A DNA stretch of 10,882 nucleotides from Thermodesulfobacteriota bacterium (GTDB taxonomy: Bacteria; Desulfobacterota_D; UBA1144; Nemesobacterales; UBA2774): the NCBI GenBank assembly GCA_039028315.1, contig JBCCIH010000066.1, forward strand, positions 1 to 10,882, in the 5' to 3' direction. The notes beneath the pieces are model-generated. The model made no database searches. It was given only the letters and a program-made list of their open reading frames with translations, and was not told the DNA's origin. Of the stretch, positions 7,241 through 10,882 are shown one piece after another (the stretch's first letter is position 1; each line of letters begins with the position of its first letter). The translations under genes and the position numbers were made by a program.

Positions 7241-7269
7241 TTGACTCGCATATATGCAGATAATAACAT
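7241..7269 (+). promoter_or_regulatory. Promoter candidate for the secreted ADC-like gene
   Basis: TTGACT (7241-7246; 5 of 6 to the -35) is followed after 17 bases by TAACAT (7264-7269; only 4 of 6 to the -10). A good -35 with a poor -10 would fit a promoter that needs an activator. Transcription would begin near 7276, leaving a leader of about 43 bases. The second dyad lies in the spacer. Confidence 0.4.
7248..7261 (-). promoter_or_regulatory. Operator-like dyad 2, inverted copy of dyad 1
   Basis: On the minus strand it reads ATCTGCATATATGC, agreeing with dyad 1 in 12 of 14 bases. It contains the perfect palindrome GCATATATGC centred at 7252.5. The two centres are 42 bases apart, close to four helical turns, so a tetramer could bind both on one face. 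A third TCTGCA half-site lies between them at 7225-7230. Confidence 0.45.
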
Positions 7270-7281
7270 AGTACCAAAAGG

Positions 7282-7299
7282 TTTGTAAAAATCTACAAA
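7282..7299. repeat. Perfect inverted repeat in the ADC-like gene's leader
   Basis: TTTGTA (7282-7287) and TACAAA (7294-7299) form a perfect six-base inverted repeat around AAAATC. It would lie near the 5' end of the message, 8 bases before the GGAGG at 7308-7312. As RNA the stem is weak, so a protein-binding DNA site is at least as likely. No T-run follows. Confidence 0.4.
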
Positions 7300-7318
7300 T
7301 ACATTTTGGAGGTGAGTT

Positions 7319-8095
7319 ATGAGAACTTTAGGTATTTCATTTATACTAGTTTTTGTGGTGGCTTTAGCATTTCCTGTTAAATCTTTATTGGCAGAAGATA
7401 ACCTTCCTGCTCCGCAATTAGTTACAAACGCTTGGATGTATATAGTAGGATATGAAGCAGATCCTGAGGCTATAAAAGAGTTATTGCCTAAAGGATTGGA
7501 GCCCCATCCTAATAACCGTGTAGTTCTTAACATGTATACAGTTCCGGATGGAACAAATACATCAGGATTTGGTGCTTATACTCTGACCTATGTGACTATT
7601 GAAGTTAAAGATCATGATTCTTATACCAAAGATGCTCCTCAAGGATTTCCGGGAAGATATTTTGCATATTACTACAATAGTTCTCCTGTAATGAGAAAAT
7701 TCACTAAGGCAGCAGGAATTCCGGCACAATCTGGATTTACAACTACTACAGTAAAAGATGGAAAACTTACTGCTACTCTTGATGTGGGTGGAAAACCTTT
7801 TATTGTCTCGACAGCAGATGTCGGGAGCGATTTTGAAGGCGTTGTGGGAGGACATCTAAATTATTTCGGGTTATTAGATCTTGGACAAAAACAGCAGGTT
7901 GTAAAATATCCCATCCCTTGGGTCGGATATCCTGTTAAGACTGAAAATCCAACTGTCACTTTTAAGATGCCACAAGACAATCCTCTTTATAAATTAAAAC
8001 CAAAGAAAGTGGATTGGGCAGTGTGGATAAAAGGAAGTTTCGTATACCCGCAGTATCAAGTTATACATGAGTCCAGTAAGACTGCTAAGAAATAA
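7319..8095 (+). CDS. Exported protein of the acetoacetate-decarboxylase fold, lacking the Schiff-base lysine
   Basis: A 258-residue protein with a clear signal peptide: positive RT, a hydrophobic core at 4-20, and a likely cut after SLLA (A25/E26). The mature part reads like the ADC superfamily: DPEAIKELLPKGLEP (48-62), SGFGAYTLTYVTIEV (82-96), then the GIPAQSG block (133-139) leading into KLTATLDVGG. In true decarboxylases that block is GFPKK, whose first Lys forms the Schiff base. Here Ala136-Gln137 stand there, so ordinary acetoacetate decarboxylation is unlikely. The charged YLTI/E-rich loops of the enzyme are partly kept, so it may bind a keto- or carboxylate ligand, or use other chemistry. 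Start: GGAGG at 7308-7312, 6 bases upstream. It diverges from the LysR gene and is probably under its control; a hairpin follows. Fold moderately sure, function unknown. Confidence 0.75.
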   Translation: MRTLGISFILVFVVALAFPVKSLLAEDNLPAPQLVTNAWMYIVGYEADPEAIKELLPKGLEPHPNNRVVLNMYTVPDGTNTSGFGAYTLTYVTIEVKDHDSYTKDAPQGFPGRYFAYYYNSSPVMRKFTKAAGIPAQSGFTTTTVKDGKLTATLDVGGKPFIVSTADVGSDFEGVVGGHLNYFGLLDLGQKQQVVKYPIPWVGYPVKTENPTVTFKMPQDNPLYKLKPKKVDWAVWIKGSFVYPQYQVIHESSKTAKK

Positions 8096-8104
8096 ACTTT
8101 AGGT

Positions 8105-8129
8105 TACCGGCTCCTTAATGGGGCCGGTA
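8105..8129. terminator. GC-rich hairpin between convergent genes, likely bidirectional terminator
   Basis: TACCGGCTCC (8105-8114) pairs with GGGGCCGGTA (8120-8129): ten pairs including one T-G wobble, around loop TTAAT. It is by far the strongest hairpin in the window. It sits 10 bases after the ADC-like stop and 40 bases after the convergent MaoC stop. Neither side has a strong T-run, so termination may be partial, or the hairpin may mainly protect 3' ends. Confidence 0.6.
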
Positions 8130-8168
8130 TTCAATTCTCTATATGTATATTGTCAATAAATTAGTTTT

Positions 8169-8639
8169 TCACTTTTCAGTGATGATAAAAGTACCCCTGC
8201 CCAATAGTAGTTCTTCATCATTGTTGTAAATCCCTCCTTCACTAACAACAATATATCCATGCAATCTAGGTTTTGGAATTATTGTTCTCACAACCCATTT
8301 AATAGTCAGTTCTATATTGGGGTATATGGGTTTACAAAATTCAAATTCTGATTTAATTCCGATGCCTAGGTATTTTGGAGCTAAAAATGCAGTCATTGTA
8401 GAGAGATAAACAGCACTAGTATGCGGTCCACAAGCTATAATTCCGCCGTACCTGCTTGATTTAGCACGCTCAGGATCGTGGTGAAGAGGGTTTAAATCAC
8501 CACACAGCTTAGCAAATGTAGAGATTTCTTGCGTAGAAAAAGTTATAGGCTTCTCAAATGTAAAACCTACCTCAAGGGGCGACTTAAAATCTATTTTCTG
8601 CGTCATATGCCTAATATACTCAATTAGGTCTGCTTTCAA
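8169..8639 (-). CDS. MaoC-like (R)-specific hydratase/dehydratase, hotdog fold
   Basis: A 156-residue single-hotdog protein. FAKLCGDLNPLHHD (42-55) holds the R-hydratase motif, with the catalytic pair D48 and H53, followed by RYGGIIACG (63-71). Relatives hydrate trans-2-enoyl-CoA or enoyl-ACP, or dehydrate beta-hydroxyacyl thioesters; the substrate here is open. Start: the longest frame begins with TTG at 8639, with AGGAG only 3 bases upstream, which is unusually close. An ATG at 8606 (residue 12) would give a 145-residue protein of typical length but has only a weak AGG in front. Homologue alignment should decide. It lies 18 bases after the RTX lipoprotein gene on the same strand, so it is probably co-transcribed, an odd partner for a surface protein. 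A strong hairpin follows it. Confidence 0.87.
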   Translation of the reverse strand: MKADLIEYIRHMTQKIDFKSPLEVGFTFEKPITFSTQEISTFAKLCGDLNPLHHDPERAKSSRYGGIIACGPHTSAVYLSTMTAFLAPKYLGIGIKSEFEFCKPIYPNIELTIKWVVRTIIPKPRLHGYIVVSEGGIYNNDEELLLGRGTFIITEK

Positions 8640-8657
8640 AAACTCCTGATATATTTC

Positions 8658-10160
8658 TTAACAGCTAGATACAGTCTCGCCATTTACGCAGGTATCTGCT
8701 CCTGGGCCACCATCAATATTATCAGTACCTGGCCCTCCGTCTAAGTTATCCGGACCCTGGTTTCCTTGTATCGTATCATCGCCGCCTTCTCCGAATATTG
8801 TATCACTTCCCGGTCCGCCTCTTAAGATGTCATTTCCAGAATTTCCGTGAAGTTCATCCAAGCCGTTCCTGCCATCAATATCGTCGTTTCCGGAACCGCC
8901 GTAAACTGTGTCGGGACCGCTACCAGCATTTATCACGTCGTTGCCAGGGCCGCCGTCTATGCAGTCACCACCGCTTCCGCCGGTTATGGTGTCGTTTCCG
9001 CCATAACCAATAATTATGTCATCACCTGCTGTACCTGTGAGCATGTCATCCCCGGGAGTTCCTAAGATTGCTCCTGGCGCTGTTTCATCACAAGCGCTAG
9101 CTTGTGGAGGCAGTGGATCATCACTGTCTTTAATCGCATCGTTTAGCCCTACCCTTAGATAACATGATGTTACAGGTGCGCAGCTTAGAGAATTCTCATC
9201 CATATCAAACATTATAGGAGTAAATGTGGTTGAACTTCCCTCGGCTGTATAAATTGAGTAATTATCAGAAAAACTGATAAACACAGCATCTGATCTTGAT
9301 GCATCACTGCCGGGTGTCTTAGAGAATACTTGTGATATTGTTGACGGGAGAACTGGTTTTAACTTACAGTCTCCTGTTCCGGTTAGAACTTTAAACCCGC
9401 CAGCAACTGTGCCGGTACATGAGGACGCAGTATCTGCGTCTCTGACCCAAGCGTTAAATCCATATTGAAATCCGTTTGACGTATCGGTAACTCTTGTCTT
9501 TCCGCTAAGATGGGAGAAAGAAGTAGGTCTTAAATCGGCTATACAGTTAACTGTAGGAGTTATGACAACAAACCCTTCTTGATTTTGCAGGGGTGAGCTA
9601 GCAATAATGCTTCCGGCATTGGTAATGAGGTCACTGAAATCATAAATTACTGTATCAAACGGCAATAGCTCATCACAAAAATCTATTGTCTCAAGACAGT
9701 TCTCATTAAAAATCTGCACATGGTAATTTAACCCGATAGCCCCTGAGTGGTTGGTTATCTGCAGCTCTGTGTTTCTGGGGCCTTGTTGATCCCACCATGA
9801 TATGATCTGTGTTCCGGTTGTAGTAGTTTGGGCTCCGGAGATGTTTGTCGAGAACCAATCCATTCCACCTACAATGTCTCCAGTATCAAGTCTGTCGAAG
9901 GTTCCAAGGAGTGCTGCAACGAAATCAGTTCCTCCAAGTGGAGTTGTATCTACGTCTAGTACTCCATTTTCAAATGTGACAAAAGAGCACATCTCAGCGG
10001 TAGGCGTACCGCCGCCTCCGCCTCCTCCTCCGCCACCACCACCACCACTTCCACCTCCACTTGCAGTTCCTCCGCCGCAGGATGTGATCGTAACAAGAAT
10101 GCTGATGGTAACTACTAATACTAAGCTGATATTTAGATTAATTTTCATATTATTGTTCAT
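8658..10160 (-). CDS. Lipoprotein with poly-glycine linker and C-terminal RTX calcium-binding repeats
   Basis: A 500-residue exported protein. Residues 1-27 form a lipoprotein signal peptide ending in the lipobox ITSC; C28 would be lipidated, and Gly at +2 points to the outer membrane rather than inner-membrane retention. Next is a Gly/Ser linker (29-51) with 13 consecutive glycines, then an unrecognised, cysteine-rich, probably beta-rich domain (about 55-360). Residues 367-492 are 14 nonapeptides of the GGxGxDxUx type, which bind calcium as a parallel beta-roll. A short Cys-ending tail closes the protein. No typical type I secretion tail is seen, and the lipobox implies Sec/Lol export instead. 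The central domain resembles the gene just upstream. Start: AAGGAG at 10168-10173, 7 bases before the ATG. No enzyme motif seen; a surface or adhesion role is a guess. Confidence 0.85.
   Translation of the reverse strand: MNNNMKINLNISLVLVVTISILVTITSCGGGTASGGGSGGGGGGGGGGGGGTPTAEMCSFVTFENGVLDVDTTPLGGTDFVAALLGTFDRLDTGDIVGGMDWFSTNISGAQTTTTGTQIISWWDQQGPRNTELQITNHSGAIGLNYHVQIFNENCLETIDFCDELLPFDTVIYDFSDLITNAGSIIASSPLQNQEGFVVITPTVNCIADLRPTSFSHLSGKTRVTDTSNGFQYGFNAWVRDADTASSCTGTVAGGFKVLTGTGDCKLKPVLPSTISQVFSKTPGSDASRSDAVFISFSDNYSIYTAEGSSTTFTPIMFDMDENSLSCAPVTSCYLRVGLNDAIKDSDDPLPPQASACDETAPGAILGTPGDDMLTGTAGDDIIIGYGGNDTITGGSGGDCIDGGPGNDVINAGSGPDTVYGGSGNDDIDGRNGLDELHGNSGNDILRGGPGSDTIFGEGGDDTIQGNQGPDNLDGGPGTDNIDGGPGADTCVNGETVSSC
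8685..9062 (-). repeat. RTX nonapeptide array, 14 units of 27 bases
   Basis: It encodes residues 367-492 of the lipoprotein. Units read for example GGPGNDVIN, GGSGNDDID, GGPGSDTIF and GGPGTDNID. Asp at the sixth place is kept in all 14 units, and Gly at the fourth in all 14. Units differ at the DNA level, so this is an old array and not a fresh expansion. The last unit ends in Cys-Val instead of a hydrophobic-x pair. Confidence 0.9.
10008..10076 (-). repeat. Glycine-codon low-complexity tract
   Basis: Encodes residues 29-51 directly after the lipidated Cys, 13 of them an unbroken glycine run (39-51). The codons mix GGT, GGA and GGC: four GGT in a row, then GGC, three GGA and others. Length change by slippage would add or remove glycines without shifting the frame. 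Confidence 0.85.
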
Positions 10161-10185
10161 TTTTTTTCTCCTTTAAGAAATATCA

Positions 10186-10882
10186 CTAAGGCACAGCAAT
10201 AAATGATTCCATTGATCCAATGTTAGATCCATTATTCAATCCTATAAAACCTATAAATGCCTGCGCTTGGGATACACCTGCAGGCAATGAACCTGGCCCT
10301 GGATCTTCAAGGTTAAAAAAGCCTTTTGAGGTTGTCGTTACACATAACCTAGAGTTGTCTTTAGTGTTTCTATATATGTTGTTAATACCCTTACTCATAC
10401 CTGATGATGAGCATGTAAAAGTGGTCGGTGTACAACTATTTACAATCGAATTCTCATTAACTATGAAAGGATTGAACTTGGCGCCCACATTTTGTCCAGC
10501 TATAGGAATGCCAAAATTAGGGGCAGTCCAGATTATAGGAATTCCAATTATTTCTGAGAATGTACTTGGTCCCAGAGAATCAAAATCAAAGTAGTATGTA
10601 TCTGCTTGGGGACCAGATGCTGATCTTAGCCCGACAGGGTTAGATCTGTATTCATAACCTGCATCATCAATTATTCTAAAGCTTCCTTGGAGCACCGGTG
10701 TGCTCACTGAAGTGTCTCCAGCGGCGTTCACTACTGTTATCGCTACAAATCCGAAAGTGCCATCAGGCATAGGCGCAACGCCTGTAGGTATGCCGGTGTT
10801 TGCCTGTATATTGCTTAGGTCATAAATATGTGAATCAAAGCCCGTATATTCATCAAAGAAGTCAATCTCTTCACAAGGGGTA
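10186..10882 (-). CDS. Secreted-type protein paralogous to the RTX lipoprotein, N-terminus outside window
   Basis: The frame is open to the window edge. The residues before the internal Met at 10770 match the neighbouring lipoprotein, so that Met is not the start and the gene is cut. 232 residues are visible, with no membrane segment. Near the edge it reads CEEIDFFDEYTGFDSHIYDL, against CLETIDFCDELLPFDTVIYDF from residue 155 of the lipoprotein. FNPFIVNENSIVNSC near 10490 pairs with FTPIMFDMDENSLSC there. It ends in FIAVP without RTX repeats. Low Lys/Arg and many Gly, Ser, Thr and Asn suit an exported protein; I expect a signal peptide beyond the edge. It precedes the lipoprotein by 25 bases and is probably in one operon with it and the MaoC gene. 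No known function recognised. Confidence 0.75.
   Translation of the reverse strand, partial: TPCEEIDFFDEYTGFDSHIYDLSNIQANTGIPTGVAPMPDGTFGFVAITVVNAAGDTSVSTPVLQGSFRIIDDAGYEYRSNPVGLRSASGPQADTYYFDFDSLGPSTFSEIIGIPIIWTAPNFGIPIAGQNVGAKFNPFIVNENSIVNSCTPTTFTCSSSGMSKGINNIYRNTKDNSRLCVTTTSKGFFNLEDPGPGSLPAGVSQAQAFIGFIGLNNGSNIGSMESFIAVP

Noticed and set aside
7188..7277. Thirty-residue N-terminal extension of the LysR protein from the ATG at 7277
   Set aside because: It runs through the operator-like dyads, lacks a ribosome site and precedes the typical LTTR opening. The GGAGG at 7193-7197 serves the later ATG.
7210..7533. Minus-strand open frame across the LysR/ADC-like gap
   Set aside because: It overlaps the signal peptide region of the ADC-like gene in antisense and the intergenic operators, with no coding evidence.
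7562..7855. Minus-strand open frame inside the ADC-like gene
   Set aside because: Antisense to conserved ADC blocks; Ser/Cys/Arg-rich composition typical of a shadow.
8798..9065. Plus-strand open frames and a CRISPR-like 27-base periodicity
   Set aside because: The period comes from the RTX nonapeptide codons on the minus strand. Units vary in sequence and there are no repeat/spacer blocks.
9802..10176. Plus-strand open frame with a poly-proline run and hydrophobic end
   Set aside because: The proline run is the complement of the glycine codons, and the hydrophobic end is the complement of the lipoprotein signal peptide.
10220..10594. Plus-strand open frame opposite the cut paralogue
   Set aside because: The minus strand carries the blocks shared with the neighbouring lipoprotein, so this frame is antisense noise.
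10768..10770. ATG taken as the start of the last gene
   Set aside because: The frame stays open to the edge, and the residues before it match the neighbouring lipoprotein, so the gene starts outside the window.

Overview
The window is an ordinary-looking chromosomal stretch of a low-GC, Gram-negative bacterium. An outer-membrane-type lipoprotein, a cleavable signal peptide, and strong purine-rich ribosome binding sites with several TTG starts support this. The genus cannot be read from the sequence. The rph-rdgB pair and the glycine-rich, RTX-bearing surface lipoprotein would fit an uncultured marine delta-proteobacterium-like lineage, but that is only an impression. No stretch longer than about 140 bases lacks a gene. 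I see no tRNA, rRNA, insertion sequence, phage gene or CRISPR array.

Layout. (1) 1-2743, all on the minus strand: a housekeeping cluster rph - rdgB - pyrG, read right to left. It covers tRNA 3'-end trimming, removal of non-canonical purine NTPs and CTP synthesis. pyrG has its own good promoter match and runs off the left edge. (2) 2869-5376, plus strand: two tandem, clearly duplicated 12-helix MFS transporters, translated as a pair and followed by a hairpin plus T-run. (3) 5504-6301, plus: a classical short-chain dehydrogenase/reductase with no Shine-Dalgarno. It meets, one base apart, a LysR-type regulator on the minus strand. (4) 6303-8095: the LysR regulator diverges from a secreted protein of the acetoacetate-decarboxylase fold. 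The 131-bp gap between them holds two related dyads in opposite orientation, 42 bp apart. (5) 8169-10882, minus: a probable operon of an N-terminally cut secreted protein, a 500-residue lipoprotein with a 13-glycine stretch and 14 calcium-binding RTX nonapeptides, and a MaoC-type hydratase.

How the genes may work together. The left cluster is nucleotide and RNA housekeeping. The MFS pair is probably a proton-driven exporter pair; the two proteins have diverged across the membrane helices but share an unchanged central cytoplasmic loop. The LysR gene most likely controls itself and the periplasmic ADC-like gene. That protein is the most unusual one here: it is exported, and the Lys-Lys pair that forms the Schiff base in true decarboxylases is replaced by Ala-Gln. 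The RTX lipoprotein and its truncated neighbour are paralogues of each other and look like surface proteins of unknown function. No complete, clearly new multi-gene system is visible. The best candidates for something undescribed are the LysR/ADC-like unit and the paralogous lipoprotein locus.
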